Assembly: GCA_964533185.1 (NCBI GenBank)
Contig: CAZHLD010000006.1
Span: forward strand, 1 to 64,000
Origin: CAZHLD01 sp964533185
GTDB taxonomy: Bacteria; Acidobacteriota; Terriglobia; Acidiferrales; UBA7541
Length of the DNA stretch: 64,000 nucleotides
Direction: 5' to 3'
The translations under genes were made by a program, and so were the position numbers. Below the pieces are notes generated by a model. It searched no databases. It had not been told where the DNA came from and saw only the letters and a list, made by a program, of their open reading frames with translations. Positions 35,175-43,382 of the stretch are shown piece after piece. How positions within the stretch are numbered: position 1 is the stretch's first letter; the number at the start of each line of letters is the position of its first letter.

Positions 35175-35486
35175 GACAGGCTTTAGCCTGTCCTCTCGGT
35201 CGCGCCGGCATCCTTGCCGGCGGTTTTGAATTTGTAGCCCCGGCCTCCAGCCAGCCCCTGGTGGCACAGGCACTCTTGCCTGTGCGTGGAGCGCCGGTGC
35301 TTAGGATGATGTCATCCTGAGGGCATCCGACAAGGACGCCCGAAGGATCTCAACGTAGTGGGTATCGCAGGTTGGCTGATTCTGCTGTATCGGCCTTTCA
35401 TCGCTTGCGGAAGACGGACAACAGACAACGATTCACGATTTACGAATCACGAATAACGATTCACGAATAACGAACAACACCACACC
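35175..35486. repeat. Intergenic repeat mosaic after ccmH
   Basis: 312 bases without a gene. Hairpin 35174-35193, GCCGGCATCCTTGCCGGC, and GGCACAGGCACTCTTGCC hairpin (about 35263-35284). A fixed-end palindrome (about 35312-35352) and at least nine drifting heptads of the CGAATCA/CGAATAA type (about 35410-35476) follow. These end about ten bases before the next ATG. Confidence 0.75.
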
Positions 35487-35861
35487 ATGCTCCTCCTAGC
35501 CACCCTCCAATCCCTCTCCGGCCTCGACGGCGCCATTCTCCTCGCCTGCGTCGCGCTCGCCGCCGCCACGCTCATCTTCATTTTCTTCATCGACCCCGAC
35601 CCCTCCGACTCCGCCCCGCACCGCTCCCAACTCGACCAGCTCCTCGAGCGCCGCGACACGCTCTACGAAAACCTCCGCGACCTCAAATTCGAGCACCGTG
35701 CCGGCAAGTATTCCGAATCCGACTTCGAGCAGATGAAACAGTCTCTCGAAACCGAAGCCGCTCTCGTGCTCACCGAAATCGAACGCGTCACCGGCGGCTC
35801 GCCTACTCCCGCCGTCCGTCAGGCCGCCGCCCGCCCCCGCTCCCCCGGTGTCTCCCGATGA
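35487..35861 (+). CDS. CcmI-like small membrane protein
   Basis: A 124-residue protein. One transmembrane helix (about 15-35) is followed by a charged helical segment (about 48-95) reading LLERRDTLYENLRDLKFEHR, with an acidic SESDFEQMKQSLE turn. This pattern of a helix pair after a membrane anchor resembles the N-terminal part of CcmI, which presents apocytochrome to CcmF/H. No TPR domain follows. It overlaps the next gene by four bases (ATGA), and sits between ccmH and ccmA. Confidence 0.7.
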   Translation: MLLLATLQSLSGLDGAILLACVALAAATLIFIFFIDPDPSDSAPHRSQLDQLLERRDTLYENLRDLKFEHRAGKYSESDFEQMKQSLETEAALVLTEIERVTGGSPTPAVRQAAARPRSPGVSR

Positions 35862-37333
35862 CCCCCCTTCTTTCAACTTTCAGCTTTCGGCTTTCGACTC
35901 TTCTCCCTCGCCTTCTCCGCCTCCTTAGCGCGCATCGCCTTTTTGGGTTCCTCTCAACTCTCAACTCTCCACTCTCAACTGGCCTTTTCTTTCATCTGTG
36001 TTTATCCGTGTTCATCTGTGGTTCCATTTTTTCTGTTTCAGCCGCCACTCTCACCGGCACCGTCCGCAACGGCACCACTGGCCAGCCGGCCTCCGGCGTT
36101 GACGTCGTCCTGATCGCCCTTCAGGGCGGCATGGAAACCGTCGCCAGCACTAAAACCGACTCCGCCGGCCGTTTCACGCTCGACAACCCCGGCATCGGCA
36201 CCCAGCCCATGCTGGTCCGCGCTCTCTATCGCGGCGTGAATTTCCACGCCAGTCTTCCTCCCGGCCGCACCACCGCCGACATCGAAGTCTTCGACCCCAC
36301 TCGCGACCCTCGCGTCCTTCAAATCACCACGCGCCTGGTTGTCTTCCAGCCCAACGGCGCAACTCTTCTGGTCGGCGAGGAGTTCACCATCAATAACGCC
36401 GCGAAGCCCCCTGCCGCTTTCTTCAAGCCCGACGGCACTTTTGACTTCGAACTCCCCGCCGGCGCCGCCCTCGGACAAGTCTCCGCGTGGGGTCCCTCGG
36501 GCATGCCCACCGTGCAAGGCACCATTGACCGCGGCCCGCAGCGCTACGCGATCACTTTCCCCTTCCGCCCCGGCGAAAGCGGCGTCCGCGTCTCTTATCA
36601 GGTTCCTTACCCCGGCAACTCCGCCCGCCTCCGCCTGCCATCCGGCGCCGCCGCCGCCCGCGTCGTTCTCATCGCTCCTCCCACCGTACAGGTCATCGGC
36701 ACGGGCTTCGCTCCCGCCGGCACGCAAGAAGGCTGGAGCGTTTACGCGCGCGACGCCGTCGCCGCCGGCACTGCTCTCGACGTCTCCGTCTCCGGCACCG
36801 CCCCTCCTCCCGCCGCCGAGCCCGGTGCGGGGCAGGGAAGCGCCTCCAGCCGGAATCTTCCCGCCACCGAAGTCATGCCCAGCCGCCTCGGCAATCTCCA
36901 GTGGATTCTCGTCGTCGGCTTTGCCGCGCTCTTCCTGATCGGCGTCATCTTCCTCTGGCGCCGTCCCGCCCCGCTACCGGCCGGCACGGGGACGGCCGCT
37001 GTTTCACCAGAAGGCGTTGGCATCGCCGTTCCCGCCTCTCCCTCTCCGCGCTTCGAGCCTTCTCCTGCCGTGCCCGCCCCGCAAAAATCTGCTTCGGTAC
37101 GCGCGGCTTCTCCCTCGCCCATGCAGCCTCCTTCACCCGCCAGAGCGGCTCCTCCCTCCACCTCCGCCGACATGTCTCAACTCGACCGCCAGGTCACCGG
37201 CAGCCTCGACGACCTCAAAGAAACTCTCTTCCGCCTCGAGCTTCGCCGCCAGGCCGGCACCATCTCCGACGCCGACTACCAGCGCGAACGCGCCCGCGTC
37301 GAATCCCGCCTCCGCTCCCTCCTCCACGGCTGA
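35858..37333 (+). CDS. Membrane-anchored carboxypeptidase-regulatory/Ig-like protein in the ccm cluster
   Basis: A 491-codon frame coupled to the preceding gene (ATGA). A beta-sandwich of the carboxypeptidase-regulatory type runs from about 66 to 145 (LTGTVRNGTTGQPASGVDVV). A second beta-rich domain follows (about 150-290), then a transmembrane helix (about 348-368). A Pro/Ala linker and a C-terminal helical segment (DDLKETLFRLELRRQAGTIS) end the protein. That last segment resembles the charged helices of the upstream CcmI-like protein. The first 60 codons are read from heptad and TCATCTGTG repeats and end in a signal peptide (FICGSIFSVSAA). GTG 36008 may be the real start. Its role in cytochrome c maturation is inferred from position only. 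Confidence 0.72.
   Translation: MTPLLSTFSFRLSTLLPRLLRLLSAHRLFGFLSTLNSPLSTGLFFHLCLSVFICGSIFSVSAATLTGTVRNGTTGQPASGVDVVLIALQGGMETVASTKTDSAGRFTLDNPGIGTQPMLVRALYRGVNFHASLPPGRTTADIEVFDPTRDPRVLQITTRLVVFQPNGATLLVGEEFTINNAAKPPAAFFKPDGTFDFELPAGAALGQVSAWGPSGMPTVQGTIDRGPQRYAITFPFRPGESGVRVSYQVPYPGNSARLRLPSGAAAARVVLIAPPTVQVIGTGFAPAGTQEGWSVYARDAVAAGTALDVSVSGTAPPPAAEPGAGQGSASSRNLPATEVMPSRLGNLQWILVVGFAALFLIGVIFLWRRPAPLPAGTGTAAVSPEGVGIAVPASPSPRFEPSPAVPAPQKSASVRAASPSPMQPPSPARAAPPSTSADMSQLDRQVTGSLDDLKETLFRLELRRQAGTISDADYQRERARVESRLRSLLHG
35865..36035 (+). repeat. Repeats read as the N-terminus of the 35.9-kb gene
   Basis: TTTCAAC/TTTCAGC/TTTCGGC/TTTCGAC heptads (35871-35899), CTCAACT heptads (about 35951-35980) and three 10-base TCATCTGTGT units (about 35992-36022). 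They translate into Leu/Ser/Phe-rich sequence that supplies the hydrophobic core of the signal peptide. Confidence 0.72.
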
Positions 37334-37429
37334 CCGCATGTCTCCTCTCTGCGTCCTCTCTTCTCTCTGCCGGCGCCTGCCCCAACCCTGTCGGGGTGAT
37401 CTCTGTGTTAAAGTCCCTTTCTCTTGCCG

Positions 37430-38128
37430 ATGAACTCCGCCGCCGCACTCGCCCTCTCCTTCTCCTCTGTCGAAAAACGCTTTGGCGCTCTTTTGGCCCT
37501 CCGCCGCGTCTCTCTCTCCTTCTCCGCCGGCGAATTCGTCGCCCTCCTCGGCCCCAACGGCTCCGGCAAGACCACGCTTCTTCGCGTCGCCGCTCTTCTT
37601 GCCCGCCCCTCCTCGGGCACGGTCAGCTTCCCCGGAGCCCCCGCCGCCCCTCTCACTCTCAAGAGCCGTATCGGCCTCGTCGCCCACAGCACGCTTCTCT
37701 ACGACGACCTCACCGCCGCCGAAAACCTCTCCTTCTTTGCCCGCCTCTATGGACTCGACGCCCTCCCCTCCCGCGTCGCCGCCGCTCTCGACTCCGCCGG
37801 CCTCGCCCCCCGCGCCGATAGTCTGGTCCGTACCTTTTCCCGCGGCATGCGCCAGCGACTCGCCATCGCCCGCGCCCTGCTGGCCGACCCGGGCCTCTTG
37901 CTCCTCGACGAGCCGTCCACCGGCCTCGACCGTCAGGGCCTCGACTGGCTTACCGCCACGCTCAGCCGCCTGTACGCCGCGGGCTGCACCATTTTGATGT
38001 CCACGCACGGGCGCACCGATGCTGTTGCCCTTGCCACTCGCGCCGTGTTATTGCAGTCTGGCTCTGTCGTCGAAGATTCCGGCCCTCGCGGCGACGTCGC
38101 TTCCGTCTTGTCCCGCGTCGGCCTGTAG
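37430..38128 (+). CDS. ccmA: Heme exporter ATP-binding protein CcmA
   Basis: A 232-residue ABC ATPase of the CcmABCD complex, which releases heme-loaded CcmE. Walker A GPNGSGKT is at residues 41-48, the signature is SRGMRQRLAIARALL, and Walker B is LLLLDEPSTGLD. ATG 37430 is preferred over TTG 37424. It is preceded by a CTCTGCG block with a nested palindrome (about 37345-37412) and followed by ccmB after a 150-base repeat gap. Confidence 0.92.
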   Translation: MNSAAALALSFSSVEKRFGALLALRRVSLSFSAGEFVALLGPNGSGKTTLLRVAALLARPSSGTVSFPGAPAAPLTLKSRIGLVAHSTLLYDDLTAAENLSFFARLYGLDALPSRVAAALDSAGLAPRADSLVRTFSRGMRQRLAIARALLADPGLLLLDEPSTGLDRQGLDWLTATLSRLYAAGCTILMSTHGRTDAVALATRAVLLQSGSVVEDSGPRGDVASVLSRVGL

Positions 38129-38278
38129 ACCGCTCCGGGAATAGCTGCGATACCGGAGCGGGGCTTCTTGAGTGTTTCGTGGAGTGTTGAAGGCTGTCAT
38201 CCCGAGGGAGCGTTAGCGACCGAGGGATCTGCTTTTGCTTTTCCGACAACACACAACGGATTACGGACGACGAATAAC
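38129..38278. repeat. Repeats between ccmA and ccmB
   Basis: A hairpin with CCGCTCCGG/CCGGAGCGG arms (about 38130-38161) and a fixed-end palindrome (about 38196-38235). Heptads of the GACAACA/CACAACG/GATTACG type (about 38244-38279) follow; the last heptad runs into the GTG start of ccmB. Confidence 0.65.
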
Positions 38279-38965
38279 GTGCCCTCTCTCCTCACCGCCG
38301 CCTCCACCATCCTCGCCAAAGAACTCCGCACCGAGTTCCGCACCCGCGAACTCCTCACCACCACCGTCGTCTTCTCCCTGATGGTCGTCGTGCTTTTCAG
38401 CTTCACCTTCGATCCCACCGCTGCCGAATCCCGGCGCATCGGCGGCGGCCTTCTCTGGATCGCCTTTCTTTTTGCCGGCTCGCTGATGCTGCATCCCTCC
38501 TTCACCCGCGAGCAGTCCAACGAGACCCTCGCCGCCCTCCGCCTCGCTCCCATCGAGCCCTTCGCCATTCTGCTCGGCAAACTCCTCGCCAACTTTCTGT
38601 TCCTCTTTCTCGCCGAGCTGCTCCTCCTCCCCGTCTTCGCCGTCCTTTATGACGTCCCGCTCCTCCCCCTCACCACGCGTCTCCTCCCCCTTCTTCTCGT
38701 CCTCGTTCTCGGCACACTCGGACTGGTCACCGCCGGCACTGTCTTCGCCGCCATTTCCGCCCACGCCCGGATGCGCGAGCTTCTCCTGCCGGTTCTGCTT
38801 CTCGTCGTCCTTACTCCGGTCCTCATCTCCGCCGCGCTTGCCACCACCTCGCTTCTGGCCGACCCGCCCGAGCTCCCTCGCACCGCCGTCGTTCTCCTCG
38901 TCGCATTCGACGTCATCTTTTTGACAGCCACCTGGCTTTTCGGCGAATATCTATTCGAGGAATAA
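38279..38965 (+). CDS. ccmB: Heme exporter membrane protein CcmB
   Basis: A 228-residue protein with six hydrophobic helices. The N-terminal ILAKELRTEFRTRELLTTT and MLHPSFTREQSNETLAALRLAPI segments are typical of CcmB. GTG 38279 is chosen over the in-frame start 38168, whose 37 extra codons are a fixed-end palindrome plus heptads. Its stop TAA is immediately followed by the ccmC ATG. Confidence 0.9.
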   Translation: MPSLLTAASTILAKELRTEFRTRELLTTTVVFSLMVVVLFSFTFDPTAAESRRIGGGLLWIAFLFAGSLMLHPSFTREQSNETLAALRLAPIEPFAILLGKLLANFLFLFLAELLLLPVFAVLYDVPLLPLTTRLLPLLLVLVLGTLGLVTAGTVFAAISAHARMRELLLPVLLLVVLTPVLISAALATTSLLADPPELPRTAVVLLVAFDVIFLTATWLFGEYLFEE

Positions 38966-39682
38966 ATGGCCCACGACACCCAGTCCCCGCATCGCTCGAC
39001 CTTCGACCTTCTGGCCACTTCCACCGTTGCCGCTTTGTTTTTGGTCGCCGGCTACGCTGCGCTCTTCGTCGCCCCCACCGAGCGCAGCATGGGCGACATC
39101 CAGCGCATCTTCTACTTCCACGTCCCTAGCGCCTGGACGGCTTTCATCGCCTTCTTCATCGTCTTCATCGCCAACATCGCCTATCTCACCCGCCGCCGCC
39201 AGCAGTGGGACTGGCTCGCCGTCTCCGCCGCCGAAGTCGGCCTGGCCTTCTGCACCGTCGTACTCGTCACCGGCCCGCTGTGGGCCAAGCCGGTCTGGTT
39301 CATCTGGTGGACCTGGGACGCCCGCCTCACCTCCACGCTGGTCCTCTGGCTCCTCTACCTCACCTATCTTCTCCTCCGCACATTGGTGGACGATCCTGCC
39401 CGCCGCGCCATCGTCTCCGCCGTTTTCGGCATCTTTGCGTTTCTCGACGTGCCGCTCGTGTACATGTCCATCCGCTGGTGGCGCACGCAGCATCCCCAGC
39501 CGGTGATTGCCGGCGGCGAAGGCTCCGGCCTCGACCCGCTGATGTGGCGCGTCTTTCTGTTGTGCTGGGCTGCATTGCTGGGACTGATGGTGCTGCTCTT
39601 GCGCCAGCGTTATCGCCTCGAGCGCGCCCGCCACGAACTGGCCGAGCTCTCCCTCGCCGCCGACTCCCAGCGGCCTATCTAG
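38966..39682 (+). CDS. ccmC: Heme transporter CcmC
   Basis: A 238-residue six-helix protein that loads heme on CcmE. The WWD motif reads PVWFIWWTWDARLTS, with flanking histidines in IFYFHVPSAWTAF and later in the sequence. GAGGAA sits upstream of the ATG, within the ccmB end. The stop TAG begins a GGGCCGGCT/AGCCGGCCC hairpin (39683-39702). Confidence 0.94.
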   Translation: MAHDTQSPHRSTFDLLATSTVAALFLVAGYAALFVAPTERSMGDIQRIFYFHVPSAWTAFIAFFIVFIANIAYLTRRRQQWDWLAVSAAEVGLAFCTVVLVTGPLWAKPVWFIWWTWDARLTSTLVLWLLYLTYLLLRTLVDDPARRAIVSAVFGIFAFLDVPLVYMSIRWWRTQHPQPVIAGGEGSGLDPLMWRVFLLCWAALLGLMVLLLRQRYRLERARHELAELSLAADSQRPI

Positions 39683-40018
39683 GGGCCGGCTCTAGCCGGC
39701 CCTCTGTAGCTCTGGAGCGCTGGCCTCTCGCCGGTGGTTTTGAATTTGTAGCGCCGGCATCTTGCCGGCCGGGGTGCGGGGCAGAGCCCCGCTTCCGCCC
39801 GCTCCGGCGTGGGATCGTAGGGGCACGCTACTGCGTGCCCGCTGTAGCCCGCGTCTTCAGACACGGGGCTTCTTGTTTGTGTTTGGTAGGCGCATTGAAG
39901 GCTGTCATCCCGAGGGAGCGTTAGCGACCGAGGGATCTGCTTTTTGCTCTTATGGACAGCGGATTACGGATAACTGACAACTGAAAACTAAAGCCTGACA
40001 ACTCTCTCGGAGGCTCTC
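39683..40018. repeat. Intergenic repeat mosaic between ccmC and ccmD
   Basis: 336 bases without a larger gene. GGGCCGGC hairpin at the ccmC stop, GCGCCGGCATCTTGCCGGC hairpin, and GGGCACGCTACTGCGTGCCC (about 39821-39840). A fixed-end palindrome (about 39905-39942) and GGATTAC/GGATAAC/TGACAAC/TGAAAAC heptads (about 39960-40005) follow. GGAGG (40009-40013) serves the next gene. Confidence 0.7.
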
Positions 40019-40153
40019 TTGAAAAATCTAAACTTCCTCATGGCCGCGTATCTTGCTGTATGGGCGATCTTCTTCCTCTACCACTGGACCGTCGCGCGCC
40101 GTCTCTCGCGCCTCGTCTCCGACCTCGATCGCCTCAAGGCCACATTAAAATAG
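40019..40153 (+). CDS. ccmD: CcmD-like heme exporter small subunit
   Basis: A 44-residue single-helix protein starting TTG 40019, with GGAGG six bases upstream. The sequence has one hydrophobic helix (LMAAYLAVWAIFFLYHW) followed by a basic amphipathic stretch (VARRLSRLVSDLDRLKATLK). This is the layout of CcmD, the small partner that holds CcmC and CcmE together. Its place directly after ccmC supports the call. An internal ATG at 40040 is also in frame. Confidence 0.75.
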   Translation: MKNLNFLMAAYLAVWAIFFLYHWTVARRLSRLVSDLDRLKATLK

Positions 40154-40248
40154 GCAGGACTGTGTCATTCTGAGGGCCGACCTAGTCGGCCCGAAGAATC
40201 CCTCTGCGTCTGGCGGACGACGGATAACCGACAACGGTCAACGCTCTC
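40154..40248. repeat. Repeats between ccmD and hemH
   Basis: One fixed-end palindrome with GGGCCGACC/GGTCGGCC-like centre (about 40164-40205). It is followed by three CGGATAA/CCGACAA/CGGTCAA heptads (about 40219-40240) ending nine bases before hemH. Confidence 0.65.
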
Positions 40249-41256
40249 ATGCCCAAACGCATCGGCATCGTCCTCTTCCAACTCGGCGGCCCTGACTCCC
40301 TCGACGCCGTCCGCCCTTTTCTTTACATCCTCTTCTGCGACCCGGACATCATCCCTCTCGGCCCTCTCGGCGGCGTCTTCCGCAAGCCGCTTGCTTGGTA
40401 CATCGCCCGCCGCCGCGCGCAGTACGTCGCTCATCACTACGCCGAAATCGGCGGCGGCTCGCCCATCCGCACACTCACCGAGCGCCAGGCCCGCGCCCTC
40501 GAAGCCGCCCTCGCCCCGCACATCGAGCCCCGCATCGCCATCGCCATGCGCTACTGGCATCCGCTCACCGACGAGGCCGCGCGCCTCATCCGCTCCGCGC
40601 AGCTTGACGCGCTCGTCCTTCTCCCTCTCTACCCGCAATACTCCATCGCCACAACGGGCAGCAGCCTCAAGGAGTGGTCCCGCTGTTACCAGCCCGCTCG
40701 CCCTCCGCTCCCTCTGCACGTCATCGAGCATTTCTACAATCATCCCGGCTACATCGACGCCGTCTGCGACCGCATCGCTCTCAGCCTCACTCATTTCGAC
40801 CGCCCTGCCGGCGTGCATCTTGTCTTCAGCGCCCACGGCCTCCCGTTGAGCCTCATCGAGCAGGGCGATCCCTACCAGCGCCAGGTCGAAGCCACCACGC
40901 GCTTGGTCCTGGAGCGCGCCTCCGCCTGGGGCTTTGCCTCCAACCCACACACTCTCTGCTATCAAAGCAAGGTCGGCCGCCAGCAGTGGCTCGAGCCTTC
41001 GCTCACCGAGACGCTCGACCGCCTCGCCCGCGCTGGCACGCGACACATCCTCGTTGTCCCTATCGCCTTCGTCACCGAACACATCGAGACCCTGCACGAA
41101 ATCAATATCGAGGCCCGCGAAGAGGTCACCCATCTCGGCGTCGAACAGTTTGAGATGACTCCCGCCCTGGGCGATTCGCCCCGCTTCATCGCCGTCCTCG
41201 CCGACCTCGTCCTCTCCTCCCTCGGCATCGAAGCCGCCCGCCCCGCCCCCACGTAG
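40249..41256 (+). CDS. hemH: Ferrochelatase
   Basis: A 335-residue chelatase inserting iron into protoporphyrin IX. GIVLFQLGGPDSL starts the family. The catalytic His is H196 in FSAHGLPL, and E277/E280 lie in FVTEHIETLHEI, the metal-delivery segment. No C-terminal iron-sulfur extension. Its place between ccmD and the Rieske gene links heme supply to cytochrome assembly. The TAG stop lies in a TAGCGCCAGC hairpin. Confidence 0.94.
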   Translation: MPKRIGIVLFQLGGPDSLDAVRPFLYILFCDPDIIPLGPLGGVFRKPLAWYIARRRAQYVAHHYAEIGGGSPIRTLTERQARALEAALAPHIEPRIAIAMRYWHPLTDEAARLIRSAQLDALVLLPLYPQYSIATTGSSLKEWSRCYQPARPPLPLHVIEHFYNHPGYIDAVCDRIALSLTHFDRPAGVHLVFSAHGLPLSLIEQGDPYQRQVEATTRLVLERASAWGFASNPHTLCYQSKVGRQQWLEPSLTETLDRLARAGTRHILVVPIAFVTEHIETLHEINIEAREEVTHLGVEQFEMTPALGDSPRFIAVLADLVLSSLGIEAARPAPT

Positions 41257-41428
41257 CGCCAGCTTCCAGCCGGCTTTGGAGTGCGGGAGCTCTTGTCCCG
41301 AGCGCAGCCGAGGGATGCTCCCGCCTTTTTTGCGCGGGGCTTGCCCTCGCAGAAATGTAGCGCTGGGCTTCAGCCCAGCATCTTGCCTATTGTGTTGCTA
41401 CACTCTATTGCACTCACCCCAATTCGTC
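41257..41428. repeat. Hairpins after hemH, one with a loop module
   Basis: GCGGGAGC/GCTCCCGC hairpin (41283-41290/41317-41324) with a 26-base CCGAGCGCAGCCGAGGG-containing loop, then GCTGGGCTTCAGCCCAGC (about 41362-41379). The following 50 bases are repeat-free and lead to the promoter. Confidence 0.7.
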
Positions 41429-41457
41429 TTGACACTGCTTCGCCCCCAGCATATAAA
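41429..41457 (+). promoter_or_regulatory. Near-consensus sigma70 promoter of the bc-complex operon
   Basis: TTGACA (41429-41434), a 17-base spacer, and TATAAA (41452-41457). It is the best -35/-10 pair I found in the window. The expected start of transcription is about 41464, leaving a leader of about 55 bases before the Rieske ATG. Confidence 0.7.
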
Positions 41458-41518
41458 TCTCTAGTTGGGCGTTGTTCCATAAACGAATGTGTCTTTCTCA
41501 GGGGTTACTCGCTCCGGT

Positions 41519-42115
41519 ATGCCCGATCAAAGCGAACCCAAGCCCTCGCAGGCTCCCGCCCCGTCGGCAGCTCCAGCAGCAGCGGGGCAAAAACCCTCGG
41601 CAAAATCCGCCGCTGATTCCGCTTCTCCCGATCCCAACGTCAAGATGCGTCGCCGCATCATCTGGGCCTGCATCTGGGGCTATCTGGGCGTCAATTTCCT
41701 GATGTTTCTCCGTTTTTTCTTCCCCCGCGCCCTCTTCGAGCCCAAAACGATTTTCTCCGTCGGCTTTCCCGCTGACTTCGCTCTGGGTGTCGAAACCAAG
41801 TTCCAAAAGGACTACCGCATCTGGGTTGTCCGCATTCCCGGCAGCTTGTTTGTCATCTACGCGCGCTGCACCCATCTGGGTTGCACGCCCGATTGGAAGC
41901 AGGCCGAGGACAAGTTCAAGTGTCCGTGTCACGGCAGCGGCTACGATAGCGAGGGCATCAACTACGAAGGCCCCGCCCCGCGCCCCATGGACCGCGCCCT
42001 TGTCATTATCGACCCGACCGGCCAGATTGTCGTGGATACCAATCGCCTCTTCGTCCGCGACCTCAAAGCCGGCCGCGACGAATTCGACAACGACGGCGCC
42101 TTCTTGCCCGTGTAG
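41519..42115 (+). CDS. Rieske [2Fe-2S] subunit of a cytochrome bc/b6f-type complex
   Basis: A 198-residue protein. A disordered Pro/Ala/Ser-rich cytoplasmic N-terminus (1-42) is followed by one transmembrane helix (about 44-68) and the Rieske fold. The cluster ligands are C117 and H119 in CTHLGC, and C135 and H138 in CPCHGS; C122 and C137 would form the usual disulfide. It oxidises quinol together with cytochrome b. The start ATG 41519 is preferred to GTG 41489, though neither has a clear ribosome binding site. It is first in the operon behind the promoter at 41429-41457. Confidence 0.92.
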   Translation: MPDQSEPKPSQAPAPSAAPAAAGQKPSAKSAADSASPDPNVKMRRRIIWACIWGYLGVNFLMFLRFFFPRALFEPKTIFSVGFPADFALGVETKFQKDYRIWVVRIPGSLFVIYARCTHLGCTPDWKQAEDKFKCPCHGSGYDSEGINYEGPAPRPMDRALVIIDPTGQIVVDTNRLFVRDLKAGRDEFDNDGAFLPV

Positions 42116-42275
42116 CCGTAGGACAGGCTTCAGCCTGTCCGTTCCGAAGTGGGGGTTTACAAGGCACGCCCTGGCGTGCCCGCTCTTTGGTACTTGCATC
42201 GCTGGGCTTTAGCCCGGCAGGTTTTTCCGAATTTTGAGTTTCGCGTTTCGAGTTTCTTCTTTTAGGGGTAACAGG

Positions 42276-43229
42276 ATGCCCGACGACAACGGGGCAGGGA
42301 AGAAGCCCGGGCTGGTCCAAAAAGTTAAGCAGGACGCCGGCGCCCTCAAAGACTTCCTCAAGGTCAAGGGCAAGGAAGAGCTCGCCTCGCTCAAAGAGCC
42401 GGAAAAAACCCAGCTTTTCCGCTCCATCTTCCGCGTCAAGCACGAAGACACCCCGCGCAGCCGCGCTCTCGGCGTCCTCACCAACGTCTTCTTCCATCTC
42501 CACCCCGCCAAAATCAATCGCGACGCCGTCCGCTACTCCTACACCTGGGGCATGGGCGGCATCACCTTTTATCTTTTCATCGTCCTCACCTTCACCGGCG
42601 TTCTCCTGATGTTCTACTACCACCCATCCAAAATTCAGGCCTTCCGCGACATTCTTTATCTCGAGCACGACGTCCCCTTCGGCAAGCTCCTCCGCAACAT
42701 GCACCGCTGGTCCGCGCACCTGATGATCATCGCCGTCTGGCTGCACATGTTCCGCGTCTTCATGACCGGCTCCTACAAAAAGCCCCGCGAGTTCAACTGG
42801 TGCGTCGGCGTCATCCTCATGGTGCTCACCCTGCTTCTTTCCTTCACCGGCTATCTCCTTCCCGACGACCAGCTCGGCTTCTGGGCCGTCACCGTCGGCA
42901 CCGGCATGGCCAAGGCCACTCCGCTCTTAGGCACCGAGGGACCCTTCGGTCCGCAACTGGGCATGACGCCGTTCAATGACGTCCGCTTCGCCCTGCTCGG
43001 CGGTTCCATCGTGGACGCCAACGCGCTTCTCCGCGCTTACATCTGGCATTGCATCGCCATTCCGCTCATCGCGGCAATTTTTATGGGCCTGCATTTCTGG
43101 CGCGTCCGCAAAGACGGCGGCATCTCCGGCCCTGCGCCGGTGATGCTCGAATCCGACATCAAGGAGGACAAAGGGCCGCGCCCGGTCATCATGCGCCCCA
43201 GCGGCTTGCAACCCGTCGGCAAAGAGTAG
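42276..43229 (+). CDS. Cytochrome b N-terminal (b6-like) subunit
   Basis: A 317-residue protein with an unusual charged cytoplasmic N-terminus (1-85) followed by four core helices. The bis-His heme pairs are H143/H157 (HRWSAHLMIIAVWLH, 13 between) in helix B, and WHCIAIPLIAAIFMGLH in helix D with 14 residues between. The latter spacing is typical of b6 rather than mitochondrial cytochrome b. The quinol-site half with the P-W-Y-type motif is encoded by the next gene, as in b6f complexes. GGGGTAACAGG lies before ATG 42276. A GGGCAGGGAA motif falls at 42292-42301. Confidence 0.92.
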   Translation: MPDDNGAGKKPGLVQKVKQDAGALKDFLKVKGKEELASLKEPEKTQLFRSIFRVKHEDTPRSRALGVLTNVFFHLHPAKINRDAVRYSYTWGMGGITFYLFIVLTFTGVLLMFYYHPSKIQAFRDILYLEHDVPFGKLLRNMHRWSAHLMIIAVWLHMFRVFMTGSYKKPREFNWCVGVILMVLTLLLSFTGYLLPDDQLGFWAVTVGTGMAKATPLLGTEGPFGPQLGMTPFNDVRFALLGGSIVDANALLRAYIWHCIAIPLIAAIFMGLHFWRVRKDGGISGPAPVMLESDIKEDKGPRPVIMRPSGLQPVGKE

Positions 43230-43382
43230 GATAGGCTTTAGCCTGTCCCGTTTTCGATTTCCAATTTCGAGTTTCGGTCTTCTTTTTTGTGAAAAACAGA
43301 CAACGGTTAACGAATCACGAGTCACGACTTTCGAATAACCTGTTTGCTGAAGACTGATAGCTGAAAGCTGAGGGCTTCCTTC
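43230..43382. repeat. Repeats between the two cytochrome b genes
   Basis: Hairpin GGATAGGC/GCCTGTCC (43229-43248), then drifting heptads: CAGACAACGGTTAACGAATC, CACGAGTCACGAC and TGATAGCTGAAAGCTGAGG (about 43290-43375). Confidence 0.65.

Noticed and set aside
35400..35476. CRISPR-like direct repeats in the heptad blocks
   Set aside because: Units are 7 bases with no spacers and they drift continuously. There are no cas genes in the window.
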